In this document: piece after piece, positions 18,442 through 27,578 of the stretch
How positions within the stretch are numbered: position 1 is the first letter of the stretch
Layout: every line of letters begins with the position of its first letter
Source of the DNA: Rhizobium sp. NXC24
Lineage (GTDB): Bacteria; Pseudomonadota; Alphaproteobacteria; Rhizobiales; Rhizobiaceae
Length of the DNA: 64,000 nucleotides
Assembly (NCBI RefSeq): GCF_002944315.1
Contig: NZ_CP024311.1
Location: 1,340,501 to 1,404,500, forward strand
Direction of reading: 5' to 3'
The notes under the pieces: generated by a model
What the model was told of the DNA's origin: nothing
Databases searched by the model: none
What the model saw: only the letters and a program-made list of their open reading frames with translations
Translations under genes and position numbers: made by a program

Positions 18442-20232
18442 ATGCATCGCTATCGCAGCCACACATGCGCCGCCCTGCGCAAGTCCGACGTCGGTTCGAC
18501 CGTCCGCATCTCCGGCTGGGTTCATCGCGTCCGAGATCATGGTGGCGTGTTGTTCATCGATCTGCGCGATCACTACGGCATCACCCAGGTTGTCGCCGAT
18601 CCGGATTCTCCGGCCTTTAAGCTTGCCGAGACCGTGCGCGGCGAATGGGTCATCCGCATCGACGGTCTGGTGAAGGCCCGTACCGAAGACACGATCAACA
18701 AGAACATGCCGACCGGCGAAATCGAGCTTTATGCGCAGGAGATCGAAGTGCTCTCCGCTGCCAAGGAATTGCCGCTGCCGGTTTTCGGCGAGCCGGAATA
18801 TCCGGAAGACGTTCGCCTGAAGTATCGCTTCCTCGATCTGCGCCGCGAAACGCTGCATCGGAACATCGTCAAGCGCACGCAGGTTATCTCCTCCATGCGC
18901 CGCCATATGGGCGAAGTGGGCTTCACCGAATATACCACGCCGATCCTGACGGCCTCGTCGCCGGAAGGCGCGCGCGACTTCCTCGTGCCGAGCCGCATCC
19001 ATCCCGGCACCTTCTACGCCCTGCCGCAGGCACCGCAGCAGTATAAGCAGCTCCTGATGGTTGCCGGCTTCGACCGCTATTTCCAGATCGCGCCCTGTTT
19101 CCGCGACGAAGATCCGCGCGCCGACCGTCTGCCGGGCGAATTCTATCAGCTCGACCTCGAGATGAGCTTCGTCACGCAGGAAGACGTCTGGAACACCATG
19201 AGCCCGCTGATGACCCAGGTGTTCGAAGAGTTTGCCGAAGGCAAGCCCGTCACCAAGGAATGGCCGCGCATTCCCTATGACGAAGCGATCCGCAAATACG
19301 GCTCGGACAAGCCGGACCTGCGCAACCCGATCGTCATGGAAGCGGTTACAGACCATTTCGCCGGCTCCGGTTTCAAGGTTTTCGCCAACATGATCGCCTC
19401 GAACCCGAAGGTTCAGGTCTGGGCGATCCCGGCCAAGACCGGTGGTTCGCGCGCTTTCTGCGACCGGATGAACGCCTGGGCGCAGAGCCAGGGCCAGCCG
19501 GGTCTCGGCTATATCTTCTGGCGCAAGGAAGGCGAGAAGCTCGAAGGCGCCGGCCCGCTTGCCAAGAACATCGGCGAGGAGCGCACGGATGCGATCCGCA
19601 CCCAGCTCGGTCTCGATGATGGCGATGCATGCTTCTTCGTCGCTGGCGATCCGGACAAGTTCTACAAGTTTGCCGGCGAGGCCCGCACCAGGGCCGGCGA
19701 GGAGCTGAACCTGGTCGACCGCGACCGTTTCGAGCTTTGCTGGATTGTCGACTTCCCGTTCTTCGAATGGAGCGAGGAAGAGAAGAAGGTCGATTTCGCA
19801 CACAACCCGTTCTCCATGCCGCAGGGCGGCCTTGAGGCGCTGCAGAGCCAGGATCCGCTGACGATCAAGGCCTTCCAGTACGACGCCGTCTGCAACGGCT
19901 TCGAAATCGCTTCGGGCTCGATCCGTAACCAGTCGCCGGAAACCATGGTTGCCGCCTTCGAAAAGGTCGGTCTCAGCCAGGCGGATGTCGAGGAGCGCTT
20001 CGGCGGCCTCTACCGCGCCTTCCAGTACGGCGCGCCTCCGCACGGCGGCGCTGCCTTCGGTATCGACCGCATCGTCATGCTGCTGGTCGGCGCCAAGAAC
20101 CTGCGCGAAATCTCGCTGTTCCCAATGAACCAGCAGGCGCAGGATCTGCTAATGGGCGCTCCCTCGACCGCAACGCCGACGCAACTGCGCGAACTGGCAA
20201 TCCGTCCGGTACCGCCAGTCAAGAAGGACTGA
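18442..20232 (+). CDS. aspS: aspartate-tRNA ligase (non-discriminating type possible)
   Basis: AspRS charges tRNA with aspartate. The 596-residue protein has an N-terminal OB-fold anticodon-binding domain ([15 protein letters not shown]), class II motif 2 ([19 protein letters not shown]) near residue 217 and motif 3 ([16 protein letters not shown]) near 535, with the bacterial GAD insertion between. The start at 18442 begins [18 protein letters not shown]. Bacterial AspRS in organisms that also have GatCAB is often non-discriminating for tRNA-Asn, but that cannot be decided here. A strong terminator follows. Confidence 0.97.
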   Translation: MHRYRSHTCAALRKSDVGSTVRISGWVHRVRDHGGVLFIDLRDHYGITQVVADPDSPAFKLAETVRGEWVIRIDGLVKARTEDTINKNMPTGEIELYAQEIEVLSAAKELPLPVFGEPEYPEDVRLKYRFLDLRRETLHRNIVKRTQVISSMRRHMGEVGFTEYTTPILTASSPEGARDFLVPSRIHPGTFYALPQAPQQYKQLLMVAGFDRYFQIAPCFRDEDPRADRLPGEFYQLDLEMSFVTQEDVWNTMSPLMTQVFEEFAEGKPVTKEWPRIPYDEAIRKYGSDKPDLRNPIVMEAVTDHFAGSGFKVFANMIASNPKVQVWAIPAKTGGSRAFCDRMNAWAQSQGQPGLGYIFWRKEGEKLEGAGPLAKNIGEERTDAIRTQLGLDDGDACFFVAGDPDKFYKFAGEARTRAGEELNLVDRDRFELCWIVDFPFFEWSEEEKKVDFAHNPFSMPQGGLEALQSQDPLTIKAFQYDAVCNGFEIASGSIRNQSPETMVAAFEKVGLSQADVEERFGGLYRAFQYGAPPHGGAAFGIDRIVMLLVGAKNLREISLFPMNQQAQDLLMGAPSTATPTQLRELAIRPVPPVKKD

Positions 20233-20256
20233 GGCTTTTCAAGCTTGATGAAATAC

Positions 20257-20287
20257 AAAACCCGGCGACCGAAATCGCCGGGTTTTT
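20257..20287 (+). terminator. rho-independent terminator of aspS
   Basis: A 12-bp stem (AAAACCCGGCGA with TCGCCGGGTTTT), 6-base loop CCGAAA and a T-run ending at 20287. It can also serve the convergent hydrolase gene because the left arm begins with A residues. It differs by one base from the palindrome at 22207-22236. Confidence 0.9.
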
Positions 20288-20303
20288 CGTGCTCTGTTAG
20301 AAC

Positions 20304-21470
20304 CTAGTGAGCGGCATAGACCGCATCGCGAAGATCGATCGTGAATTGGCCCCACATGCCTTCGAGAGCGGTGTTGGTGAGCGCCACGACGGTGATCCGT
20401 TTCTCGGGATCGACGAACCAGCTATGGCCGTAGACTCCACCCCATTTGATTGTGCCCTTGGAGAATGGAGCCTGCGCCGCAACGGGGTCGGTGACGACGG
20501 ACCAGCCATAGCCGAAACCGAAGCCGGCTTGCAGCGTCTGCATATGGCCGCCAGCCTGATCGGTCGTCATCATCTTCACCGTGTCGGCCGCTAGCAGCGG
20601 CGCACCGCCTTTGCGCACCGCTTCCAGAATAGTGAGGAGGTCGCTTGCCGTTCCGGCCATGCCCGCGCCGCCGGAGTGATAGGAGCCGGGATTGAATATT
20701 CTGTCCGGCGCGAAGCGGATCATGCCGTCAAGTATCGGAACGAGCGTCTCATCTCGCATCCGCTGCAGCCCCGATGCACCATTCATATAGGCGGCCGCCA
20801 GGCGGCTGCGGTCACGGACCGAAAAGGCCGTGTCGGAAAGGCCGAGCGGCTTCATCACCAATTCCGCAACGGCATCGCCGAGAGCACCGCCGGTTTCTTT
20901 TTCGATGATGCCGCCGAGCACATCCATTGCCAGCGAATAATGCCAGGCTTCGCCGGGCGGAAAGAGAAGGGGAGCGCTGGCGAGACGCGTGAGGTTATCG
21001 GCCAGCGACCGGCCCGGTATGTCCAGGCCGTCGGATACGCCGGCGCGATGATACGGGCCGTCCTGCTCCTCGGCGAATGTGTAACTCAGTCCGGATGTGT
21101 GCGTGAGAAGGTGCCGGATACGGATAACGGCCTCGCCTCCGTCGGGCAGCCGCGGCCGGAAGTCCGGCAGCCATTTGGTGATCGGATCGTCCAGCCCAAT
21201 GCGACCCTGTTCGACGAGGCGCATGGCGGCAATAGCGACGATCGGCTTGGTGATGGAGGCCAGACGGAAGATGGCATCCCGCCGCATCACCACCTCGTTC
21301 TCGCGATCCGCCAGGCCGGCAGCGCGGCCGTAGATCAGTTCTCCGTCCCGGGCAATGAGGACTACGGTGCCGACCAGCCTCTCATCCGCCAGGGCGGAAT
21401 CAATCGCAGCATCGACGCCTTCAGCAAGGCTGCCGCTCCGGTATGCGGAATTTTCCAGGGGAAGACTCAT
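20304..21470 (-). CDS. beta-lactamase-fold serine hydrolase (class C / esterase EstB-like)
   Basis: A 388-residue serine hydrolase of the beta-lactamase/penicillin-binding-protein superfamily (Pfam Beta-lactamase). The nucleophile motif SxxK is seen in RLASITKPIVA near residue 73, and the Tyr motif in EAWHYSLAMDVLG. No signal peptide is seen, so it is probably a cytoplasmic esterase or peptidase and not a true beta-lactamase. I chose the ATG at 21470; the longer open frame upstream would run through the divergent regulator. The TetR gene starts 66 bases away on the other strand and probably controls it. Confidence 0.82.
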   Translation of the reverse strand: MSLPLENSAYRSGSLAEGVDAAIDSALADERLVGTVVLIARDGELIYGRAAGLADRENEVVMRRDAIFRLASITKPIVAIAAMRLVEQGRIGLDDPITKWLPDFRPRLPDGGEAVIRIRHLLTHTSGLSYTFAEEQDGPYHRAGVSDGLDIPGRSLADNLTRLASAPLLFPPGEAWHYSLAMDVLGGIIEKETGGALGDAVAELVMKPLGLSDTAFSVRDRSRLAAAYMNGASGLQRMRDETLVPILDGMIRFAPDRIFNPGSYHSGGAGMAGTASDLLTILEAVRKGGAPLLAADTVKMMTTDQAGGHMQTLQAGFGFGYGWSVVTDPVAAQAPFSKGTIKWGGVYGHSWFVDPEKRITVVALTNTALEGMWGQFTIDLRDAVYAAH

Positions 21471-21489
21471 GGGGCAAAACCTTCTATAA

Positions 21490-21549
21490 TCACAATGACC
21501 ATTCCTGAATAAACCAGATCGGAGATTATTTCTAGAGTGACCATTGTGA
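21490..21549. promoter_or_regulatory. divergent promoter region with inverted repeat, candidate TetR operator
   Basis: TCACAATG (21490-21497) is the reverse complement of CATTGTGA (21542-21549). These half-sites lie just before the hydrolase start and across the regulator's start. A regulator binding both could control both genes. Spacing is long for one TetR dimer, so two separate sites are possible (AATGACCATT and GTGACCATTG share TGACCATT). Confidence 0.35.
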
Positions 21550-22193
21550 AAAATAATGAAGAGGCCGAAAATTCCGTGCCTCGGAAGCGTGGACGCCCAC
21601 CCGCTTTCGATCGCGAGACGGTTCTTGCCGCCGCGCGCAACACGTTCTGGAAGCATGGCTATGATGGTTCCTCCATCGCCGATCTGACGGCGGCCATGGG
21701 GATCACGCCGCAAAGCCTCTATGCCGCCTTCGGCTCTAAAGCCGAGCTCTACCGGGAAACGCTCGAGCAATATCGGCGCATGCCGCGACCGGAGCCCGGG
21801 AACCCGTTTACGGACGAGGTGGATACGGTGACCGCCTTCGAGCGCTTTTTGACGAATTCCGCCAAGATCTTCACGGCGCCGGAGCATCCAAAAGGCTGCA
21901 TGATATCGACGGCGGTGCTGAACTGCGCAGAGGAAAACGAGCCGATCGCCCATCACGTCGCATCGATGCGCCTACAGGCGCTGGCTATTTTCACGGCACG
22001 GATCGAGCGCGGTATCGCCGAGGGCGACATGCGGCCGGATGCCGACGCCAGATCGCTTGCGCGCTTTCTGGGCGCAATCGTGCAGGGCATGTCCGTCCAG
22101 GCGCGCGACGGTGCAACGACGGATGAATTGCTTGCGCTGATGGCTCATGCTCTCAGTGAACTGAAGAAATATCAGCTTCGGCCGGAGATCTGA
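21537..22193 (+). CDS. TetR/AcrR family transcriptional regulator
   Basis: A 218-residue regulator. The N-terminal helix-turn-helix (DGSSIADLTAAMGITPQSLYAAFGSKAELYRETL) lies at about residues 41-75, and the C-terminal ligand-binding half has the FTAPEHPKGCMIS stretch typical of AcrR-like rhizobial regulators. The start is uncertain: GTG at 21537 or GTG at 21546. Neither has a strong ribosome-binding site. Divergence from the serine hydrolase implies local control; the ligand is unknown. Confidence 0.85.
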   Translation: MTIVKNNEEAENSVPRKRGRPPAFDRETVLAAARNTFWKHGYDGSSIADLTAAMGITPQSLYAAFGSKAELYRETLEQYRRMPRPEPGNPFTDEVDTVTAFERFLTNSAKIFTAPEHPKGCMISTAVLNCAEENEPIAHHVASMRLQALAIFTARIERGIAEGDMRPDADARSLARFLGAIVQGMSVQARDGATTDELLALMAHALSELKKYQLRPEI

Positions 22194-22206
22194 CCAGCGG
22201 CAAAGA

Positions 22207-22236
22207 AAAACCCGGCGACCGAGATCGCCGGGTTTT
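22207..22236 (+). terminator. terminator after the TetR gene
   Basis: AAAACCCGGCGA and TCGCCGGGTTTT enclose the loop CCGAGA. The hairpin works in both directions and sits between two convergent genes. It is identical to the aspS terminator except for one loop base. Confidence 0.88.
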
Positions 22237-22259
22237 CGAATAGCTTGGAGAACGACAGC

Positions 22260-23447
22260 TTAGTCGTTCGAGGAAACCTTGAGGCCGATGACCTGCGGGA
22301 TCGACTGCGGGGCCCCCATGGCAGCGCCGATGATCATCGGCACCGGCACCGGCTTGTCCGGCGTAGCCTTGACCGTCAGGCTTTTCGGATTGTCGAGATA
22401 GGCGCTGACGGCAGTGGAAACGGCATTCTGCAGCTCCGGAATGTTGAGCTGCGCCATCATGATCGGCGTCATTGCCTTCAGCGTGTCGGCGAGCTGCTTG
22501 CCGGAAACGCCCTGCTGCTTGCCGGCGAAATCGAGCGCACGTGCGGTGATCGAAGCGTCGTCGAAGCGGATCTGGGCGCTGTTGAAAGTTAGCTGCTGGA
22601 GGAGGCCCAGCATGGCGAGGCCAGCCGACTGCTGAGCTTCCTGCTGGTTCGGATTGGAACGGACCGTCTTGAGCGCTTCCTGCAATGATTTCGCGAAAGC
22701 AGGCGTGTAGCCGGAAATGCTAAAGGCGAGGTTCAGTTTGCCGATGTCATTGAAGTTCAAGGAGTATTCGGTGATGTCGATCGTGCCGGGTCCGATTTCC
22801 CAGCTACCCTTCATGGCGATTGCGCCATTGATCTGCTGCAGCTTGAGCGCCTCGATCGCGTCCTTGGTCTTCGCGTCGTCGACTTTGCTGAGATCGGCTT
22901 TGACTCCGTTGATCTTGGCGTCGAAGTCGATGCCCGACTTGTCTTCGCGCCTATCCATCGTGGCGTCGGCATCGTCGAGCGAAAATACCTTGGTGCCGTC
23001 CTTGGTGACGGATACGGCGCCGGCATGAGCGCTCTTGTAATAGAGCAGCGAACTGAGATCGCCCTTGGTCGCGTCGGCTGGAATTTCGACGCCGCTCAGC
23101 GTGAGGTCGGTGGCGGAAATGGCAGCGCCATCCTTTTTGAGGTCGACATCAGCAAAAGCGATTTCGTCAATCGTGTAACCGCCGTCATTCTCTTCGACAC
23201 CGTCCATCGTGATGTCGCCGAGCGGGAGGCCGTCGTCCATTCCGGCTGCCTTGAAGCTGGCGCCCTTTAGCGTGACCGTGCTACCGTCGATATCGATGCC
23301 CGTGGCGGCAATCGAAGCGCCCTGCAGCCCGTAGACGTCATTGATCTTCTTCAGAAGATCGTTACCGTCGAGCGCGAAGGCGGAGCTGGCGAAAGACAGT
23401 ATGGCGGCGCTGGACAGCATCAGCCGTGTTGTCCGATAAAAAGTCAT
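22260..23447 (-). CDS. exported conserved protein of unknown function
   Basis: A 395-residue protein with a signal peptide (MTFYRTTRLMLSSAAILSFASSAFA) cleaved near residue 25, predicted periplasmic. The mature part is rich in Asp, Lys and short beta-strand-like repeats (GIDIDGSTVTLKG, DITMDGVEENDGGYTIDEIAFADVDL), suggesting a beta-sheet-rich fold; there is an Ala/Gln-rich stretch near residues 255-275. I do not recognise a named family with certainty. The start at 23447 follows GAGGAA. It is divergent from parC with 225 bases between. Confidence 0.75.
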   Translation of the reverse strand: MTFYRTTRLMLSSAAILSFASSAFALDGNDLLKKINDVYGLQGASIAATGIDIDGSTVTLKGASFKAAGMDDGLPLGDITMDGVEENDGGYTIDEIAFADVDLKKDGAAISATDLTLSGVEIPADATKGDLSSLLYYKSAHAGAVSVTKDGTKVFSLDDADATMDRREDKSGIDFDAKINGVKADLSKVDDAKTKDAIEALKLQQINGAIAMKGSWEIGPGTIDITEYSLNFNDIGKLNLAFSISGYTPAFAKSLQEALKTVRSNPNQQEAQQSAGLAMLGLLQQLTFNSAQIRFDDASITARALDFAGKQQGVSGKQLADTLKAMTPIMMAQLNIPELQNAVSTAVSAYLDNPKSLTVKATPDKPVPVPMIIGAAMGAPQSIPQVIGLKVSSND

Positions 23448-23559
23448 ATGGCTTTTCCTCATTGAGCTGGTGTAGGCGGGTATACATATTTTGCGTGTAG
23501 TGCGCGATTTATATTCGCGTTCGTCTAAAATTCCAATGCCATGATCATGGCAAATATAT

Positions 23560-23596
23560 GCACGAGAATTATGTCTGACCTTACGTCAGATCGTGC
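23560..23596. promoter_or_regulatory. nested inverted repeat upstream of parC
   Basis: Inner arms TCTGAC/GTCAGA (23574-23579, 23585-23590) sit within outer arms GCACG/CGTGC (23560-23564, 23592-23596). It lies in the 225-base divergent region. It could be an operator or a hairpin in the parC leader. Confidence 0.3.
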
Positions 23597-23672
23597 TTGA
23601 ACTGAGACTTCATCCACAAATGCTTTCCACTGATTTCTTGCCGGGAATCGGCTTCTCGGGTAGTCAAGGGCC

Positions 23673-25928
23673 ATGGGACAAAATCTTTTACCGCCCGGTG
23701 GCGGCGACGACGACAGCATCCTTCCGGTCGATCTCAAGGCGGCGCTCGAAGAGCGCTACCTGGCCTATGCCTTGTCGACGATCATGCATCGCGCTCTGCC
23801 GGATGTTCGCGACGGCCTGAAGCCAGTCCATCGCCGTATCGTTTATGCGATGAGCGAGATGGGCCTGCGTCCCAACGCCGCCTTCCGCAAATGCGCCAAG
23901 ATCGTCGGCGAAGTGATGGGTAACTATCACCCGCATGGCGACCAGTCGATCTATGACGCATTGGCCCGCCTGGCCCAGGATTTCTCGCAACGCTACACGC
24001 TGGTCAACGGCCAGGGCAATTTCGGCAATATCGACGGCGATAGCCCCGCCGCGATGCGCTACACCGAATCCAAGATGACGGCAGTCTCGGAACTGCTGCT
24101 CGAAGGCATCGACCAGGATGCCGTGGATTTCCGTGACACCTACGACGAGTCGAATTCAGAGCCGGTCGTCCTACCCGGTGCTTTCCCGAACCTGCTCGCC
24201 AACGGCTCCTCGGGCATCGCTGTCGGCATGGCGACCTCGATCCCGCCGCACAATGCCCACGAACTCTGTGACGCGGCGCTGCATCTGATCCGTGATCGCG
24301 ACGCGACCGTCGAAAAGCTGGTGGAGTTCATCCCCGGCCCGGATTTCCCGACCGGCGGCATCATCATCGACGATCGCGACAGCATCATCGAAAGCTACAG
24401 GACCGGCCGCGGCGGCTTCCGCGTCCGTGCCAAGTGGGAAACGGAAGATCTCGGCCGCGGCGGCTATCAGATCGTCATTACCGAAATCCCGTTCCAGGTG
24501 CAGAAATCGCGGTTGATCGAAAAGATCGCCGAGCTGCTTCTGGCGCGGAAACTGCCGCTGCTTGAGGACGTGCGCGATGAATCCGCCGAGGACATCCGCG
24601 TCGTCCTGACGCCGAAGAGCCGCACCGTCGACCCGATGATCCTGATGGAATCGATGTTCAAGCTGACGGAGCTGGAAAGCCGCTTTCCGCTGAACATGAA
24701 CGTTCTCTCCATGGGCCGCATCCCGAAGGTCATGGCGCTGAACGATGTGCTGAAGGAATGGCTGGATCATCGGCGTGAAGTGTTGTTGCGCCGTTCGCGC
24801 TTCCGGCTCGCGGCCATCGAAAAACGCCTGGAAATCCTCGGCGGCTTCCTGATCGCCTACCTCAACATCGATGAGGTCATTGCCATCATCCGCGAGGAGG
24901 ATGAGCCGAAACCCGTGATGATGGAGCGGTTCGGCCTAACGGACAATCAGGTCGAAGCGATCCTCAACATGCGGCTGCGCTCTCTGCGCAAGCTCGAAGA
25001 ATTCGAGATCCGCAAGGAATTCGACGGCCTGACCAAGGAGAAGGCCGATATCGAGGCCTTGCTCGCCTCCGACGACAAGCAGTGGCAGACAGTCGCCTGG
25101 GAAATTGGCGAGGTGAAGAAGAAATTTGCGAAAGCGACCGAGATCGGCCGCCGCCGCACGCAGTTCGCCGAAGCGCCTGAGGCCGACGACGCTGCTATCC
25201 AGCAGGCGATGATCGAGAAGGAACCGATCACAGTCGTCGTTTCAGAAAAGGGCTGGATTCGCGCGCTGAAGGGCCACATCTCCGATACATCGACGCTCAC
25301 CTTCAAAGAGGGCGACGGGCTGAAGGTGGCATTCCCGGCGCAGACGACCGACAAGATCCTGATCGTCACGACCGGCGGCAAGGCCTATACGCTTGGCGGC
25401 GACAAGCTGCCCGGCGGCCGTGGTCACGGCGAGCCGCTGCGCATCATGGTCGACATGGAAAACGACCAGGACGTGCTGACCGCCTTCGTCCACGATCCGC
25501 AGCGCAAGCAACTGGTCGTCTCGACCGCCGGCAACGGCTTTATCGTGCCGGAAGTGGAACTGGTCGCCAATACCCGCAAGGGCAAGCAGATCATGAACCT
25601 GACGACGCCGGATGAGACGAAACTGCTCGTGCCGATCTCGGGCGATCACGCCGCTGTCGTCGGCGAGAACCGCAAGATGGTGGTGTTTCCGCTGTCCCAG
25701 ATCCCGGAAATGTCGCGCGGCAAAGGCGTGCGCCTGCAACGCTACAAGGACGGCGGCGTCGGCGATATCAAGTGCTTCGCCATAGCCGATGGCCTGACCT
25801 GGGAAGACAGCGCCGGCCGCACCTTCACCAAGACCAGGGACGAACTGACAGAATGGCTTGCCGAACGCGCCTCGGCCGGGCGCACGGTGCCGAAAGGCTT
25901 CCCGAGAAGCGGCAAGTTTTCGGGGTGA
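23673..25928 (+). CDS. parC: DNA topoisomerase IV subunit A
   Basis: ParC cleaves and religates DNA to unlink daughter chromosomes, working with ParE. The 751-residue protein has the winged-helix region [18 protein letters not shown], the catalytic tyrosine in [10 protein letters not shown] near residue 130, and a C-terminal beta-pinwheel. That domain lacks the full GyrA box, which separates it from GyrA (the C-terminus is also short). At the quinolone-determining site the order is GDQSIYDA, with Gln where E. coli ParC has Ser80. ATG at 23673. Confidence 0.93.
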   Translation: MGQNLLPPGGGDDDSILPVDLKAALEERYLAYALSTIMHRALPDVRDGLKPVHRRIVYAMSEMGLRPNAAFRKCAKIVGEVMGNYHPHGDQSIYDALARLAQDFSQRYTLVNGQGNFGNIDGDSPAAMRYTESKMTAVSELLLEGIDQDAVDFRDTYDESNSEPVVLPGAFPNLLANGSSGIAVGMATSIPPHNAHELCDAALHLIRDRDATVEKLVEFIPGPDFPTGGIIIDDRDSIIESYRTGRGGFRVRAKWETEDLGRGGYQIVITEIPFQVQKSRLIEKIAELLLARKLPLLEDVRDESAEDIRVVLTPKSRTVDPMILMESMFKLTELESRFPLNMNVLSMGRIPKVMALNDVLKEWLDHRREVLLRRSRFRLAAIEKRLEILGGFLIAYLNIDEVIAIIREEDEPKPVMMERFGLTDNQVEAILNMRLRSLRKLEEFEIRKEFDGLTKEKADIEALLASDDKQWQTVAWEIGEVKKKFAKATEIGRRRTQFAEAPEADDAAIQQAMIEKEPITVVVSEKGWIRALKGHISDTSTLTFKEGDGLKVAFPAQTTDKILIVTTGGKAYTLGGDKLPGGRGHGEPLRIMVDMENDQDVLTAFVHDPQRKQLVVSTAGNGFIVPEVELVANTRKGKQIMNLTTPDETKLLVPISGDHAAVVGENRKMVVFPLSQIPEMSRGKGVRLQRYKDGGVGDIKCFAIADGLTWEDSAGRTFTKTRDELTEWLAERASAGRTVPKGFPRSGKFSG

Positions 25929-25948
25929 GGAGCGGTCGGCGTAACCGA

Positions 25949-25972
25949 CGAAACGCCCGGTGGGGCGTTTCG
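25949..25972. repeat. 10-bp-stem palindrome downstream of parC
   Basis: CGAAACGCCC (25949-25958) and GGGCGTTTCG (25963-25972) flank a GGTG loop. It starts 20 bases after the parC stop and could terminate parC. No T-run follows. The flanking text looks like non-coding repeat sequence, so a dispersed element is also possible. Confidence 0.6.
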
Positions 25973-26023
25973 AGGGACGAACGCCCTGAGCTTGAGCGAA
26001 GGGGTGGGGCAGAACATGAGCCA

Positions 26024-26413
26024 TCAGCCCGCATAGGGAATGCAGACGTCTCTGAAGAAACGGATAGCGCTTTCTTCATCAATTTCACCGGCGGCTATGG
26101 CAAGAACAAAGCTGTAGAGATTAGCGTCCGTTGTCTGGATCTCGTAACCATTGTCCATGAGAAAGATCGCAGCCGCCACGATGGCGATACGCTTGTTGCC
26201 ATCAACGAATGCATGGTTTTTCTCCAAGCCAAACAGATAGGCTGCTGCAAGTTCGATAACATCGTCGCTGCCGTACTGAGCTTTGTTGATAGGACGCGCC
26301 AATGCGGATTCGAGGGCACCTTCGTCCCTTAACCCGTACGAGCCTCCAAATCGTTTGATTTGTATCTTGTGCAACTGTTCGACGAGCGTTCGCGTCAGGA
26401 AAATAATAGGCAT
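26024..26413 (-). CDS. Doc-type Fic-fold toxin
   Basis: A 129-residue Fic/Doc protein. The Doc version of the Fic loop, NHAFVDGNKR, lies near residue 65 and is intact (His, Phe, Asp, Gly, Asn, Lys, Arg). Doc of phage P1 phosphorylates EF-Tu and stops translation; the same activity here is inferred. The start overlaps the antitoxin stop by one base (TAATG), so the two are translated together in the order antitoxin-toxin. The toxin length matches Doc (about 126). No phage genes are nearby. Confidence 0.88.
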   Translation of the reverse strand: MPIIFLTRTLVEQLHKIQIKRFGGSYGLRDEGALESALARPINKAQYGSDDVIELAAAYLFGLEKNHAFVDGNKRIAIVAAAIFLMDNGYEIQTTDANLYSFVLAIAAGEIDEESAIRFFRDVCIPYAG

Positions 26414-26634
26414 TATTCTGCCAATTTTTTCAGCGCCACTTTGTATTGATCCATGAAACGCTGCGCATGTTCCATTTGACGCGCAAAATCTGCGTCCGTA
26501 GGCTGCAGGCGCAGTTCGCCATCTTGCATGCTGAGTTCCAGCGTGTCGCCGGCTTCAAGACCCATACGATCAAGAATTTCTCTAGGAATAATCACCCCTT
26601 CGGAATTGCCAATCTTGCGGATCACGACGTTCAT
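26413..26634 (-). CDS. AbrB/MazE-type antitoxin
   Basis: A 73-residue protein with an N-terminal SpoVT/AbrB swapped-hairpin DNA-binding domain (VVIRKIGNSEGVIIPREILDRMGLEAGDTLEL). The C-terminal tail (about residues 48-73) is charged and probably wraps the toxin. In P1 the Doc partner is Phd, a different fold, so this is a Doc toxin with an AbrB-class antitoxin; that pairing is known in bacterial genomes. It precedes and overlaps the toxin gene. Confidence 0.88.
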   Translation of the reverse strand: MNVVIRKIGNSEGVIIPREILDRMGLEAGDTLELSMQDGELRLQPTDADFARQMEHAQRFMDQYKVALKKLAE

Positions 26635-26646
26635 GGTGTCTGCTCC

Positions 26647-26673
26647 CTATGTAATAACGTTGTTATAACATAG
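26647..26673. promoter_or_regulatory. palindromic operator of the toxin-antitoxin module
   Basis: A 27-base near-perfect palindrome starting 13 bases upstream of the antitoxin start. Outer arms are CTATGT/ACATAG and inner arms ATAAC/GTTAT around a GTT centre; one pair outside the centre mismatches. AbrB-type antitoxins bind such sites, so autoregulation is likely. Confidence 0.7.
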
Positions 26674-26696
26674 GGCCATCGCGGTCGCAACGCGGC

Positions 26697-27578
26697 TCAC
26701 CCCGCCGCCATCACTCTCGCTCTCACCCGTGCCTGCCACAACGAATGCGCCGCAAGCGCCACGATCAGCACCAGCCCACCCGCAAGCGTCATGTCGCTTG
26801 GCGCTTCGGCAAAGATCAGCCAGACCCAGATCGGCGCCAGGATCGTTTCCAGCAGATAGAACATCGCCACCTCCGGTGCCGAGAGAAAGCGTGTGCCGGT
26901 AGCAAGGCACCAGAAGGAGAGGGGCATCAGAACTGCGCCGTCGAGCAGGATCCAGCCGGGATGATCGATGGCGATGCCCGAAGGCATGACATGATAGAGT
27001 CCGACTGCGGCAGGGACGATGGCGGACAAGAGAGAGGCGAAGCCCATATCCCTTCGCGAGGCGCGGCCGATGGTAATGGCGCAGGCGATGAAGAAAGACG
27101 CTAGAACCGACAGTGCGTCACCGAGGAAATGGCCGCCCTCCATGCCGTCCCACACGATCAGGCCGACGCCGAAGATCATCGCGATCATGGCGACGATGGT
27201 GGAAAGAGCGGGGCGTTCCCTTAGGAAAATCCAGGAAAAGAGCGCAGCGAACATCGGGTTGAGAGCGATGATGAACACCACATTCGCCGCCGTCGTATAG
27301 TAGATGGCGAGGAGAAAGGTGATGGTCGTCAGGCCGTAGAAAAGGCCGACGGGAAGCCCGATCCAGCCCGGCAGCGTGGTGCGCAACGATCCTGTAACGC
27401 GGCGGATGACGATCAGAGCGGCAAGCGCAACGATGATCGTCGCAATGCTGCGCACCGACAGGACGGACCAGACGTCGCCGCTCGAAAGCCGGATCAGCGG
27501 AATGTCCATCGACAACGCAAGGCCGCCGATCGTGGTCAGCAGCAAGCCTTTTCGGTGATCTGAGAGATGGGAGACCAT
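26697..27578 (-). CDS. EamA/DMT-superfamily transporter
   Basis: A 293-residue inner-membrane protein with ten hydrophobic segments forming two EamA repeats (residues about 10-140 and 150-285). The first repeat ends with IYYTTAANVVFIIALNPMFAALFSWIFLRERP, the second with YLLETILAPIWVWLIFAEAPS, both hallmark EamA motifs. Substrate unknown; relatives export amino acids or metabolites. Its start is directly adjacent to the bpt stop, so it is probably in an operon with bpt. Confidence 0.88.
   Translation of the reverse strand: MVSHLSDHRKGLLLTTIGGLALSMDIPLIRLSSGDVWSVLSVRSIATIIVALAALIVIRRVTGSLRTTLPGWIGLPVGLFYGLTTITFLLAIYYTTAANVVFIIALNPMFAALFSWIFLRERPALSTIVAMIAMIFGVGLIVWDGMEGGHFLGDALSVLASFFIACAITIGRASRRDMGFASLLSAIVPAAVGLYHVMPSGIAIDHPGWILLDGAVLMPLSFWCLATGTRFLSAPEVAMFYLLETILAPIWVWLIFAEAPSDMTLAGGLVLIVALAAHSLWQARVRARVMAAG

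Noticed and set aside
18295..20043. Minus-strand open frame of about 580 codons opposite aspS
   Set aside because: Same reasoning: it is the shadow of aspS, with compositionally biased sequence and no conserved motif.
26024..26634. Prophage remnant suggested by the Doc toxin
   Set aside because: No phage structural, integrase or lysis genes are nearby; a chromosomal toxin-antitoxin module explains it.
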